A stretch of DNA of 64,000 nt, from contig OV884059.1 in assembly GCA_930367215.1 (NCBI GenBank), forward strand, positions 48,268,957 to 48,332,956, given 5' to 3'. Made by a program: the position numbers and the translations under genes. How positions within the stretch are numbered: position 1 is the first letter of the stretch; every line of letters begins with the position of its first letter. Shown in pieces: positions 10,853 through 22,682 of the stretch. Under the pieces are notes generated by a model. That model had not been told where the DNA came from, ran no database searches, and worked only from the letters and a program-made list of their open reading frames with translations. Source of the stretch: Pollenia angustigena. Its lineage: Eukaryota > Arthropoda > Insecta > Diptera > Polleniidae.

Positions 10853-11238
10853 GTGACTAAACGGTTTGAGTCTTAGGTCTCTGAATGCCGGGCGGTGACA
10901 GAGAATATGTTCCATTGACGCCTCCTCATCGCCTAAACTTCTACATAGGTCATTGTAAGGAAGCCACAACAGTTAAGCGTGTTTCCCAATGGGCAAGTGG
11001 TCAGTTATAACCGCAATTAGTTTTCCGAGAAGAAGTCTGGACAGCCTTAACGCGTGCAGCTCTTTTCCCCACATGAAGCTTACTGTCGGTATCAATGTGA
11101 ATATCCCTGCCAGATATCTTACCAAACCAAATGTGCCTCGCGCCTGTGAAGATGGTCATTATCTCGGCCTTAATGACACTGCAGTGATCCGGCAACCTAA
11201 GAGGAATGCTCCAGTTTAAATGCCAGAACCGACGCACA
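10853..11238 (-). pseudogene. RNase H region of an I/LOA/R1-type non-LTR element
   Basis: Minus-strand frames read LPDHCSVIKAEIMTIFTGAR and then IHIDTDSK, the E and D positions of an RNase H domain. After a frame break and stop the C-terminal module TCPLG, CRSLGDEEASMEHILCHRPA appears, as in fly non-LTR elements that encode RNase H after the RT. The fragment lies between T1-B and T1-C. Neighbouring 20218-21225 is a preceding part of a similar ORF2, possibly the same family. Confidence 0.7.
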
Positions 11239-12149
11239 TTGGTTGAAGTTCATAGAACGAGCGGCAAAAAATATAAGAAATTGTCGAAGGATAATGACAC
11301 TTGGCACATAGGCATTTTTTGTTTGAATTAAGAAAAAATGGAAAAAATCAAAATTATCCGCCCACTTTTACGCCCACCTCCCATAAAAAGTGAAAATTAA
11401 ATTTTGACCTACGGCATTTTTTTCAGCACATAGCATTTTTAAACACTCAAAATCCTTTGTGTGAAATTTGAAAAATATCCGCCCACTTCCCATACACAGA
11501 AAAAATTATTGCCGAATTATTTTCAAACAAACGCTTGTTTGAAAATTTTTTTAATTTCTACAAATATTTTTACTGATTTAATTAAAATTTTTGTTTGATT
11601 TTTAGTTAACCAACAAAAATGTTGACAACCATTCAAAAATATAATACACGCGTTATTGGTTTCAAGTTTTCATAATTTTGTATGAAATATTTAACGCTTT
11701 TTAATGTTGTCGTCTTTTTGCATTTTTTTATTTGATTGTAAGCAACACTTCCTAATGTGAAATATAAGAACTACAACAAAAAACACATACAGTCTATTTT
11801 TGGACACTTTAAAAAAGTACAACAGTAAGAAAGATGAAGAGGTTAGAAGTAAAAAAAATAAAAAATAGCAGGTAAAAAAACGCTTCACTCTTTTTTAAAC
11901 AACAGAAACAACAACATTATAAGAAACAAAATAAATTTTTGGTTGGTTTCAAAGTTGGCTAAAAAAAACCAAAATTCCGTATTCAATTTTTTCAAACTGT
12001 TTGCTTAAATACATCAAATACAAAAATATAATGATGACGAAAAACATATCGAGTCGGTCTGTCGCCGTTTTTGGGTTACATTTCTTCTTCATTAGCAAAG
12101 GAAAGGATACTGCAACAGTGAGTGATGACGAAAAACATTGTGTGTATAA

Positions 12150-13330
12150 CAGGGATGTCAGCGCCTTGCACAATTGTGCAAATTAATTCACATGTACGCT
12201 TACGCTCTTTGGTTTTGCGAGCGTAAAATATAATTGTTTACTGAGAAACACTCTCATTCAGCGGGAAATATCGCAAATATTGCAAGGCCTGTTTTGAGGC
12301 CTCTAAATATATTTATATATATAAATAAATATACAATAACTGTATGTAGGTACATCTTTTTTTTTTTGTTTTATTATCTTTTTTATTATATTTATTATCT
12401 ATGTTTTTGTTTTGTTTTATTTCTGTTTTTGACATTGTACAATGATTTTAAAACAGGGATTTCCATTTCTTTGCACAATTGTGCAATTGTGGTTATTTTT
12501 TAAGATAGAATTTTAAAATTTTATAAAAATATATATGTAAAGTGAATCCTGATCAACAAAAATTTCAAATTTTCAAAATAATTGCTTTGCATTTAAGTTA
12601 ACGATGTGTGTTTTGTTCGTGAAAAAAATTCGTTGATGCCTGTAACAGGGTCCCTTTTTCTTTCGTTAAAAAGACGTACCTAAATGCAGAAATTATTACG
12701 AAAAGAAAAAGCCACAAGAATTTGTTGGTATTTTGTGATTGTAAAAATATTTTTGTTTCTGTACCAATCGCGTCGGTGGGTTTTTTTGAAAACTCTTTTC
12801 TTAAGTAGGTAAAAATATTTAAAAAAGTCTTGTTTTGCTACAATTTATGTGTAAACCTCATACACATAAAAGCAAATGTGACAGCAGGTAAAATTTTTGG
12901 GTAAGAAGATGTGTTTTATTGATGTATTAATGAAACTTTATTGTTTCGCACTATTTTTATTGCTTACTTTTTTATACTACAATTATATGACCGAGTCTAA
13001 AGAGTAAACCTTACTACTTTATGGTATTTATTTGACGTAACTTTGACCTGTTATAATGACTTTATACATTTTTGCAGGCAAACTCAGGTGCGCATTTGGT
13101 ATTTTGTAAAAAGTTATGATATACCATTAGCTAGAATTAAAATATATGCACAGATGTTTGAAGTATGAGTAACCCAACACCGTGAATACCCTTTCTATTT
13201 TACTTACCACTATGAATACCCTAACATTTTACTAAAATAACTTTTTCACGTTATAATTCTCATGTAATTCATTTTATTTTTGAATAAATAGACCAGGGAA
13301 ATCCATTTCTATGTACAATTGTGTATACCT
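12150..13330 (+). repeat. Three direct copies of a hAT-end-like motif
   Basis: At 12150, 12455 and 13293 a CAGGGA start is followed within about 30 bp by a palindromic box: GCACAATTGTGC twice and GTACAATTGTGT once. The second and third share CAGGGAWWTCCATTTCT. They may be internal transposase-binding repeats or ends of nested relatives. The rest of 12190-13400 is AT-rich with no gene recognised. Confidence 0.6.
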
Positions 13331-13418
13331 GTAAACTTCAAATTAGAATTTCATTTAATAGTCTTGTAGACAGCGATAACGGACGTGCAAGCGGATGAGT
13401 TTATTAAAAAAAAGATAA

Positions 13419-14588
13419 ATGATGCCATATAAAAAATATTTTATGATAAAAAATGCATTTAATTATTTTCAATGTCTCTTATGTTTTAAAACATTTGAAC
13501 TTAAGAGATTGTATACTTTGAAAAGGCATTATGATCATTTCCATAATGATATTAAACAATATGAAGTAAAAGAAAGGGAAAACCAATATAAGATAAAAAA
13601 AAGGTTTATTTGGATAGCTTGAAAAGTTGGGTATCACAAGAAGAAGAGCATGAAGATAGGATAGAAGAGTTAAAAATAGAAATATCAAATTTACTAACTT
13701 TGGAAATAGTAAAACAGGGAAGGGGGCATTTATAAAAAAGCTTTTCAATGCAGTTTTGTAAAAACTGAAAATCGATTGCAGCGTAATAAAAACGCTTCCC
13801 ATGAGCCGAAATAGTGTCGTCAAGCGCACATAAATTTTAGCTGCACATATACAATCTGTGATTAGGGAAAAGTTAAAAAATTGTGAATATTTTTCTTTTT
13901 GCCTCGACGAAAGCACCGACATTAATGATCTTTGCCAATTGGTCAATTGTGAGTACAATGTTTTTGAAACTATGTACTCACTTGAAACGTTTTACGGTAA
14001 TGTAACAGGTAAGGTATTATACGACGTAGTCTTTGAAAACCTGATATCTGTTACACAAGCTTCAAAATTAGCAGGAGTTTGCACGGATGGTGCAAACGTT
14101 ATGGCCGGGAAGTATGAAGGTTTCGTAGGACAGCTTAAGCAAAATGGAATTGATGTACATGCTTTCCATTGCATAATTCATCATACCATGCTTGCCTTAA
14201 AATTTATAAGTGATCATGCCGCTATTAAGACTGCAGAGCGGATAATCAATAGAATACGGGGGGTCATCATTCATTAACGCACAGAAAATTTGTAAGTTTT
14301 CTTAAAAACGTAAACGCCAATCACCACGACTTAAAAATGTTTACGGAAGTTCGTTGGCTTAGTCGGGGTGATTGTCTAAACAGGTTATTCGATCTTAGAA
14401 AAGAGGTGTTGCGTTTTTGGGAAACTGAAAATTTAGACGAATGTGAATTAATACAGTTGAATGATTATGAGTTCATTTTAGACCTTGCGTTTCTGGCGGA
14501 TACAAGCAGTATTTTAATTGAGCTAAATTTGGAACTACAAGGAAAGGGAAACAATTTAAGTGACATATATACGATTGTTTTTATTTAT
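13419..14588 (+). pseudogene. hAT transposase, N-terminal and catalytic part
   Basis: Decayed transposase resembling GTF2IRD2/ZBED5-type hAT proteins. The N-terminus has a C2H2/BED-like finger: CLLCFKTFELKRL then HYDHFH. A degraded linker with frameshifts follows. From 13858 the catalytic core is readable: FSFCLDESTDINDLCQL (first catalytic Asp), VCTDGANVMAGKYEGFVGQL, then FHCIIHHTMLALK with the C-x2-H motif of the hAT insertion domain. From 14337 MFTEVRWLSRGDCLNRLFDL and LELQGKGNNLSDIYTI follow before the non-LTR insertion. Stops and frameshifts near 13620, 13740-13830 and 14276 make it inactive. Confidence 0.85.
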
Positions 14589-16904
14589 TTATTTATTTAT
14601 TAATTTCATTAAATGTAATATAAAAAGCCACTCTAGGCCAATTAAAATATATATTACACAGCAGTTTGCCTGAATACAGTTATAAATTAATTAATAATAC
14701 AAAAATTATTTTAAAAATATATATAATAAAATAGAAAAAAAAATGATTTTATTATTAAATTAAATTAATCCTCAAACCGGTTTAGTTTTTTTCGGTTCCC
14801 CAACCAATAAAAAAGAAAAAACACAGAAAACAAAAGATCCCAGCAGTGTAGAAGTATTAATAAAGACCAAAAAAATTTAGGAAACAAGTTTTATTATACA
14901 CTTAATATGTATTTATATTTAATACACAACAAATGTATACATATATAAACAAATGATTTTTATTTAAATAATCAAGTGGAATATACATCTAATAAAACGG
15001 TCAGTAATTAACATTAAAGTTAATTACAAAGTATTCCATAAACGCGGAACGCATTGTTAGAATGAGAAAAAATTTTAAGTTCCAGAGGCAACGAGTTCCA
15101 ACAACGCGCACTTCTTACAATAAACGAATGTTCATAGAATCCATTATTAATTCTCGGAATCAAAACTTGTGGGTTCCTAGTAGAACGAGAAAAACTAAAT
15201 TTAGAGCAGAGAGGTGTAGGCAACCCAGTTTTAATTACCCTGTAAAAAAACATCAAATTTCGACGTTGTATCAAATTGTGGAGGGAACAGCCAAGGAAAG
15301 TTTAACATATTCAGAAATATGTTCACGTACTCGAATATTATAAACAAATCTAACGGTGGTCGTTAACTTAGAAATCACATAGGAAAATGTACCCGTAAAA
15401 ACCTCAAGACCATAAAGTATATTCGAAATTAACAGAGAATGAGCAAGACAACATCTTATACGAAAAGGCAAGTAGGTGTTTGTTGAGTACAGTTTGCGTA
15501 ATATTCCAGAAATTTTACAACAGAGGTGGTCAATATGGTTCTCAAAAGTTAGACGTTTGTCAATGTATATACCTAAACATTTAAGTTTATCAACAAATAC
15601 AACTGAAATACCAGATATAGAAATGCATAGATTTTGCAAATACAAATCACCATAACCAAATACTAGGGCTTTCGTTTTAGTAGTATTAACAACCAAAGAA
15701 TTCGCAGATGGCCATGATGAAAAGCGATCAAGGCTACACTCCTCAACATTATATATATCAACCGACCAGTTATGTAATGTAAGTTTGGCTTTAGGTTTAT
15801 CAGCATTGATTATACTGTATTTAGAGACAATTTTCTGCCGAATCATTTTGCGACACAAGTAATTCAGGTTAGATGTAGCCGGAGAGTAGTGATCATTTAT
15901 GTATACGCGGGTATCTACTTCCCCTCCTATAACATCCTTGACCTTGAGTGAACGTGTTTTAAAATATTCTCTCGCCACACAATCCCGCACTTCAACATTC
16001 ACAAATTTAGCCAAAATGTTGCCTCTATTGTTAATATAACACACCAGATTAAGATCACGGCTAGCCACATCAACTTTATATACAGAACACAAAGATATAA
16101 TCACAGAAGTTAAGTCACTTAACCCCAAAGGTAGGCCACTAATGATTATATCGTTACGGTTAATTCTACGATGTAGAACATTATTCTCGAACTCCAGATC
16201 CGCACATTTCTTGGTAGTAGCAAGGTCAATATTATTTATTAGTTTAGTACATGATGCAACGTCAGCTTTAATACCCGTAATGAAAATGGACATCTCATTT
16301 TTCAAATCATTTAGCATCTGCGCCATATCCTTCTTAAAACCATCACGTTCTTCACGACTCTCCTTTACAAAATTGTCAAAACCATTTCTTAAAGCACGAA
16401 CATCATCACACCCAATATCATCTCTTCCCCTATTTGGACAGTTAGCACAATTGAATGAAAACGAGTTCGGTTTTTCATTAAAAAGTTGCAACTGTTTCTC
16501 CGAGACTTGGGCACATGTTAGATGAATCCATAATTTGCACATTTTGCATTGGATAGATCCCTGGGATTTGCCAACAGGGTTTTTACATATACCACATTTA
16601 ATTACCTTAGCAGCCGGCATTGTAAATGGCGAGAACAAAAAATGGCGATCAGCAGCAGCAACAAAATTACCACAGGTTTTAGCCCAACAACAAACAGCCC
16701 AATTAACGCAGCAACACAGCACAAACTTAAAAGTTTTTTAACTATCCCAAAACAACTCACTTTGTATAAATTCCAAAAGTTCAATGTTTAACGTTGATTA
16801 ATGATGCAAAAAAGTTTGTAAATTGAAATTTAACGCCACATTTAAATATTATTTGGTAATAAAAAAGACAGCTGAAACCTCAACACGCTTTATTCAGGCA
16901 TAGC
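14577..16904 (-). mobile_element. CR1-group-like non-LTR element with internal deletion
   Basis: Inserted antisense into the hAT transposase gene. The 3' end is a short (TAAA/TTTA)n tail at 14577-14602 rather than poly(A). The 5' side abuts resumed hAT coding at 16905. Flanks ATACGATTG and ATAGCGTTG look like an imperfect target duplication. It encodes a PHD-type ORF1 fused to the last part of an RT ORF, while the endonuclease and RT catalytic core are absent. The 14603-15019 stretch is its AT-rich 3' UTR. Confidence 0.75.
15020..16620 (-). pseudogene. PHD-finger ORF1 fused in frame to RT C-terminus
   Basis: The start is taken at 16620 (MPAAKVIKCGICKNPVG); 34 codons upstream are open but unconserved in character. 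Residues 1-60 form a PHD finger: C-x2-C, C-x2-C, then WIHLTC and a C-x2-C pair (NCANCPNRG). Residues 80-150 are predicted coiled coil. Residues 150-290 resemble the esterase/RRM-like part of such ORF1s. Near 15740 the frame passes without interruption into the C-terminal third of an ORF2: SANSLVVNTTKTKALVFG, then LKCLGIYIDKRLTFENHIDH and LLISNILYGLEVF. A stop at 15271 and a frame change precede the last piece, RSARCWNSLPLELKIFS (15274-15020). The FADD catalytic box is missing, so the product cannot reverse-transcribe. Confidence 0.75.
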
Positions 16905-17437
16905 GTTGCCAGAAAATTACCAAATTATTTTTATTAACAAATGAAATAAATAATGAAGATTTTTCCAACTTTCCTAAAACTTTGCTTATTTATGACAAGG
17001 AGAAATATTTGAAAAAATCTGAGTATTTGGCAATTTTTGAAAACCTTTTTTACAACTTTCAAGATCGTTTTCAAGATTTTGAGGATATAAAACCACTACT
17101 TAACATATTCCAAAATCCCTTTAAGTGCGACATTGCGAGTTATGAATTCAGCATCCAGCCGGAACTAATCATACTTAGGAGCGAAATTAATCCTCCAGAC
17201 AGGGAAAATATTATTGAGTTCTGGAAAAATTTAGACGGGGCGCTATATCCTATATTAAAAAAAAATTCCTTCAAATGTTTGTCGCTTTTCTCCTCAACAT
17301 ATCTTTGCGAACAAATATTTTCCGATTTGAAATACATTTGCTCAAAACAACGCAATAAATTAACATCCGCAAACCTAAAAAATGTTTTGTTGTTACGAAA
17401 CTGCAATATAAATTTAAAAGATATTATTGGTAAATAA
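16905..17437 (+). pseudogene. hAT transposase, C-terminal part
   Basis: Coding resumes in frame (QKITKLFLLTNEINNEDFSN) and stays open to a stop at 17437. The end shows the hAT dimerisation region: LFSSTYLCEQIFSDLKYICS, then RNKLTSANLKNVLLLRN. Together with 13419-14588 this accounts for nearly a whole transposase. Confidence 0.85.
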
Positions 17438-17451
17438 AAGTATTTATTATA

Positions 17452-17671
17452 CAGGGGTGTGCTGGAAATCGCAAACGCAAAACGCAAGAATTTAAAAAGT
17501 CGTTTTTTAGTAAGATTTCTGTAATAAAAGAATTTTATGACAAATATTATACAAACATTTATCTATTAAACAGAATTTTATAACAAAAATTATAAAAATT
17601 TGATTAAAAGTGTATTATAAACAGCCTCCAAATTCTTGCGTTTTGCGTTTGCGATTTCCATCACACCCCCC
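17452..17671. mobile_element. MITE with about 40-bp TIRs
   Basis: CAGGGGTGTG then GGAAATCGCAAACGCAAAAC at 17452 is mirrored at 17632-17671. It is 220 bp and sits 14 bp after the hAT transposase stop. The CAGGGG ends suggest a hAT-type MITE; no clear 8-bp duplication is seen. Confidence 0.7.
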
Positions 17672-18647
17672 ATAGGCTAGTAAAATCTTCTCTTTTTATA
17701 ATGGTGGTAAATACTTACAGAATATTTTTAAACTTAATATTTGCATTAGTATGAGCAAATGAATTTTCATTGTTAGAATTCGCAAAGGTATGTTGAGCAA
17801 AAAACGAAAAATATTGGAAAGAATTGTATTAGGTTGTAAAAAGACTTCAAATATTGTGAACTGCGCAATTTTTCCAAAAAATAAGCAAAGTTTCTGAGGT
17901 TCCAAATTAAATTTATTTAAATAATAACTGATTGTGTCTGTCCATAACTCAACATTTTTCGATAATTGTATTATTATTTATTGCTTTTAAGTCTTCATAG
18001 CAATAAATGTAAGTTAACTTTAAATGGTCTGATGAAAAATGAATGGAAAGCATGAACTATATTTCCTCGCATAATGCTGGCCCTGGTGTTTGCATCGCCC
18101 TTTCATGAAAATGTTTTGTAAGTTTTAATACCTTACCTGATTCCCAACAATTTAATCGAACATAGATGACCCTTAGAAAAGGTCTTTAATAAGGCCTCGC
18201 AATAGGCCTCGCAACCGCATATTTCGCCCGCTGGGCATGTAAGAGATAAGAGTAATCTCACCAACACAATCATAATTGACATCACTGGTGTATAAAAAAA
18301 GAACTTCGTTCAAAAATTATTCCAACAAAAAAATGTGTCTCAAAGCGAGCCGGCCGCTCTGCTCTCTCTGCCATCATCTTCTAATACAGTGCATGCTTGT
18401 GTGCGCATCATTGCTTGTGCAAAAACCTGTTTTTTTTTTTTTTTGAAATTTAGTATATGAATTTCAGTAAACTTTTTGTTTGATTCAGTTAAATTATTTG
18501 TTTGAAAAAGTCAGCGTTTTTTTTCAATAAACAAAATGCAAATAAATTGTTTGAATATGCGAATTTGTTTATAGGACCGATTTCAGACAAAAAATTGTTT
18601 GATTCTACAAATTTTTTGTTTGAATTGGAAAAATAATTTTTTCTGTG

Positions 18648-18959
18648 TACAACTGCCTTGATTTTTAATGCATCAACTCAATTTTCACAAAAAAATAAAT
18701 ATTATAATTGTAGAATGGGCTCCTGAAAATATATACCTGATCCGCCCACTTTTACGCCCAGCTCCCGTAGAAAAAACATGAATAAGTTATTTAAGCATAG
18801 TCTTTTAATAATTTTTTTACATCATGATCGTACAACAACAAGCTTGAACGAAAATTCATGTTTTGTTACTTTATCATTTTATAGTTTTTACTGTTTTTTT
18901 TTTTTTGGCAAGCAGCAGGTAGGAGCAACTTATTTTTTTAACTTTTAGCTGATACTTCA
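18648..18959. other. Spacer between T1-C and T1-D
   Basis: AT-rich, with one CCGCCCACTTTTACGCCCAG phrase like that of the 258-bp repeat. No gene seen. Confidence 0.5.
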
Positions 18960-19901
18960 CACAGAAAAAATTATTTTTCCAATTCAAACAAAAAATTTGT
19001 AGAATCAAACAATTTTTTGTCTAAAATCGGTCCTACAAACAAATTCGCATATTCAAACAATTTATTTACATTTTGTTTATTGAAAAAAAGGCCAATTTTT
19101 TCAAACAAATAATTTTACAGAATCAAACAAAAAGTTTACTGAAATTCATATAAATTTCAAACAATTAATTTTGCTGAATCAAACAAAAAAGTTTTGGCAC
19201 AAGCAATGACGAGCACGCAAGCAAGCACTGTTGGCGAATATGAAGCAGAGCAGAGCGGCCGGCTGGCTTTGAGACACATTTTTTTGTTGGAATAATTTTT
19301 GAACGAAGTCATATTTATACTCACATTGTTTTTCTTCATCACTCACTGTTGCTTTATCCTTTCCTTTGCTAATGAAGAAGAAATGTAACCAAAAACGGCG
19401 GCAGACCGAGTCGATATGTTTTCCGCCATCATTCTATTTTTGTATTTGATGTATTTAAACAAACTATTTGAAAAAATTGAATACAGGATTTTGTTTTTTT
19501 TACCAACTTTGAAACCAACCAAAAATTTATTTTGTTTCTTATAATGTGTTTTTTCTGTTGTTTAAAAAAATGAAACGTTTTTTTTTACCTGCTATTATCA
19601 TTTTTCTTATTGCTGTACTTTTTTAAAGCGTCCAAAAATAGACTGCATGTGTTTTTTGTTGTAGTTCTTATATTTCACATAAAGAAGTGTAACTTACAAT
19701 CAATAAAAAAAATCCAAAAAGACGACAACATTAAAGAGCGTTAAATTTTTCATACAAAATTATGAAAACTTTAAACCAATAGCGCGCTTATTAAATTTTT
19801 GAAGAGTTGTCCACATTTTTGTTGGTTAAATAAAAATCAAACAAAAATATGGATTGAATCAGTAAAAAAATTTGTAGAAATCGGCAATAATTTTTTCTGT
19901 G
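18960..19901 (-). mobile_element. T1 family TIR element, copy D (inverted)
   Basis: Complete copy of 942 bp in opposite orientation to A, B, C and E, with CACAG at 18960 and CTGTG at 19901. The flanks are CA on both sides rather than TA. Without insertions, this is the best full-length reference for T1. Confidence 0.8.
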
Positions 19902-20217
19902 CAAGCTGTAATTTGACATCTTTTGTTAAACATCGCTTCACAGCGCTAAAAAGATGCAATCCACTGAAGTTGATGAACATTGAAATTTTGATCTACGAAT
20001 TTTTTTACATGGCACTTTTTCCAACTTTTTTTAATGCAAATCTTATCTATGACAATTGTTATTTACGAAAATAAACAACAAAGTCAAATGATAATTTAAC
20101 TGTGATTGTACCAAAAGATTGAATATACAGTAAATTTGCATGCCATTTTAAGCAAGCGAACATTTATGAACTTTGATCGTGTCTGTCCAAGCAAATAATA
20201 AATATATCAGCCTTATA
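19902..20217. other. AT-rich spacer, nothing recognised
   Basis: A 91-codon frame overlaps the T1-D end and has no recognisable features. Confidence 0.4.
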
Positions 20218-21225
20218 TTAAGGAATCATAATATTCAGATATCTGACAACAAAATACCAAAAAATTATTTGTAGGTCATCATAATGAGCCATGCTATCCA
20301 AAATGCTTACGGTGAAGCCAGGATCAAATCTTGGCTCAGGTGCGTCATAATCATCGTCCGTTTGCCTATTTATAGCATACAGGATTCTTGCATGTCCCAT
20401 GTTATAATCCCTCCAAGCTCTAGTGGCCCTTAGTCTGACTGCTACGTTCGTAGCAAACTTTTTCGCCAAAATGTCTGGTGGTAACCAGTTCAAGGTTGTT
20501 AACAGTGCCTTAGGAGGGGTGGTACTAATGGCACCTGTTACTGGAAGAATGGTTCCTCACATTGAGATCCAAATACCAAACAGCTGCGCCGTAGAATAGA
20601 ATGGGTTTGGTGACATATTCGTACAACCAGTGTATATTCCTAGGTTTGATTCCCCAGTTTAGGCGAAATTCGCTTTTACAGCAGTATAGTGCAGTAGCCG
20701 CTTAAGAAGTCCTGGTAAATGTTCATCTTCTCAGGTCCCAGGTATTTGGCAATGTCGGACAGTTGCAGTTCTTTTTTTATGTTATTAAATTCAGAAATTT
20801 TGTTCCAGTTCTGTTTTGGAGGTCTTAACATCCAGTCCACAGTATATTTCAGTAGGAGTCCCAGTGTGAACTGCGAAAGCTCCGACAGTAGTTTAGGATC
20901 CTTACCTATAGCCACAGTTCTGCAGCACGTCCATTCCATGGCCATGAGCATGGTATTGATGTTCAGATTCCAAAGTAGTCGTGACAGTACCGTCCTTTGG
21001 GTGTGTCCCTATTCTTGAATTTGGAAATGTTCAGGGCACCCAAGTTAAATTCGTTACGCCTGACGAATTCCATGATCGCTGGGTCGATATCCAAAAGTTC
21101 CATGGCGTTAATAACTGATTCAGGTCTAACGTTGTAGAATCTCCCTTAATGTCCAGGAATGCAACTAAAGCAAATTCCTTTCGATTAATTCCTCGTCCAT
21201 GTTATTAAACACTTGCTGAAAAAAA
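20218..21225 (-). pseudogene. RT 3' half of an I/LOA/R1-type non-LTR element
   Basis: Minus strand, several frames: FLDIKG...FNNVRPESVINAMELLD (RT palm, near 21170-21060), then LGLLLKYTVDWMLRPPKQN and a KYLG box (20880-20730). Next come CCKSEFRLNWGIKP and LYEYVTKPILFYGAAVW (thumb, near 20690-20590), and TGAISTTPPKALLTTLNWLP into LRATRAW (20540-20430). This order matches RNase-H-bearing fly non-LTR elements. Frameshifts, stops and a missing YADD segment make it a pseudogene. Confidence 0.75.
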
Positions 21226-21895
21226 TGCCTTTTATTCTCTTTTGAAACTGCATTCATGTCCATACAATAAGACTTTTGTTTTCAGCGTTTAAGCATTTTG
21301 TATACCTTCTCTCTCTCTTCTCCCTAACAATATCAAACTCACGAAAACTGCTTGTTCAATAAACAAACTACACTTTTTCATTGGTCTTGCCCCTTTTACC
21401 ATAAAAGATAAATGTTTTAGAATAGAATAAGAATACCTAAACCACACTTTTCTAATTTTACATCCCTCGCTAGATTAATTTCTTTAAAGATCCACAATTT
21501 TTTTATGATTTTAACTTTTTTGCATACCGTAAATTAGATAAGACCAACATCATGAGAGTTTTTCAATTGCTTGTTTCGCAAAATTTATTTGTGAATAAAA
21601 CTTCGCTGTTGTCTTTTTTTAAAACATTTTAAGAAAAAGTATTAACAAAATTTACTTTAAGTTGTTAAATTTCTTTATATTGTATCTAAATACTAACACT
21701 TTTCTGTTTAAGTTTATGTGTGTACCCTTTTGCAAGCACACACTGTGTATTCACTATAACCTACACGGAAGATTGTATTTATACACGTTGCCGTATGCCA
21801 TTATGTTCAAATATTTGCACTTTTTATTATTTTTTTATGGTGTTAAACTTCTATAAAACCAATGGCGTAGCATAGAACACACATGTGATGGTTTT
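21226..21895. other. AT-rich sequence, no gene recognised
   Basis: Short frames only, the longest 64 codons at 21662. No inverted repeat or known family noticed. Confidence 0.4.
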
Positions 21896-22200
21896 TATAC
21901 CCTTCACCGAAGGTAAAAGGGTATATATAACTTTGTCATTCCGTTTTTATTTTCTACAATATTTTTCTTCGACCCTATTATTCTGGGCCCTCATGATGAG
22001 CAAAGTTGATTTACCAATGGCCGTCTGTACGTTAACCCAAGAAATGATGGGGACTTGGTTGTTATATATTTATGTCACATCTGGTCCGGAATTGTTTGAT
22101 ATTGGAATTCCGCCTGATCGGTCCAATGGCTGAGATATGAGCAAAAACCACGATTGCCTCTAATTTTACCCAAAAATCCCTTGTTGTTGTTTTTTATTTT
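21896..22200 (+). repeat. Fly interspersed repeat (TTTATACCCTTCAC type)
   Basis: Begins TTTTATACCCTTCACCGAAG, followed by ACTTTGTCATTCCGTTT and a segment with GTTGATTTACCAATGGCCGT. It matches the module at 5079-5175 (inverted). The 82-codon frame at 21885 is a by-product. Downstream 22201-22680 is AT-rich with a GTGGGCG patch; no gene seen. Confidence 0.5.
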
Positions 22201-22682
22201 TATGAATATCTGGAAAGAGTAAAATGTGGGCGGGATTGGACGAGTGGGCGTGGTAATTGGTAAGAAAACAATTTTAAATTTTATACATTCAAAACAAAAA
22301 TCAATCCATCTGTACTCAAATGAATCCGAAGCGGTATTAATAGTTCGGTGAGTACGGATTTTCTTGAATCATGTACAAAAAGATTGATTCAAGTACGGAT
22401 TTTCAATCGCAAAATACAGACTTAAATTATCCATATTCAATCCCGATTTCTTACTTGAAATAGTCAGAAAATGACATTGATTTAAGTAAAACTAAGATTG
22501 AATAAATCTCAAAATGCGCTTGATTCAAATATTATAAAGTTGATTTTATCCCGAATTAGAAAGAAAATATTAATATGATTGATTTACTACCTCGTATTAG
22601 AACTTACAGAATGATAAAACACCAACATCATGGCCGATATGGGTTTTACTTTAAAAATCTATATTTAACAAAAAATAACAAA

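Larger units (their letters stand above)
12150..18287 (+). mobile_element. hAT transposon, GTF2IRD2/ZBED5-like type, nested
   Basis: A 6138-bp element flanked by the 8-bp duplication GTGTATAA (12142-12149, 18288-18295). Termini are CAGGGATGTCAGCG and, inverted, CAGTGATGTCAATT. Subterminal sequence is also mirrored: AGCGGG-AAATAT followed by paired AGGCCT...GAGGCC boxes at 12260-12303 and at 18200-18240. Inside lies a broken plus-strand hAT transposase in two parts (13419-14588 and 16905-17437). The parts are separated by a minus-strand non-LTR element, and a MITE follows the transposase stop. Confidence 0.9.
11495..18647 (+). mobile_element. T1 family TIR element, copy C, split by a hAT element
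   Basis: Left part 11495-12149 begins CACAGAAAAAATTATT; right part 18296-18647 ends CTGTG; TA flanks both ends. Between the halves lies a complete hAT element with its own 8-bp duplication. Rejoined, T1-C is about 1.0 kb and matches copies B, D and E. Confidence 0.85.

Noticed and set aside
13479..13958. 159-codon minus-strand frame with hydrophobic runs
   Set aside because: Antisense to the hAT transposase; the apparent membrane segments come from A-rich codons on the plus strand.
16142..16525. 127-codon plus-strand frame
   Set aside because: Shadow of the PHD-finger ORF1 on the minus strand.
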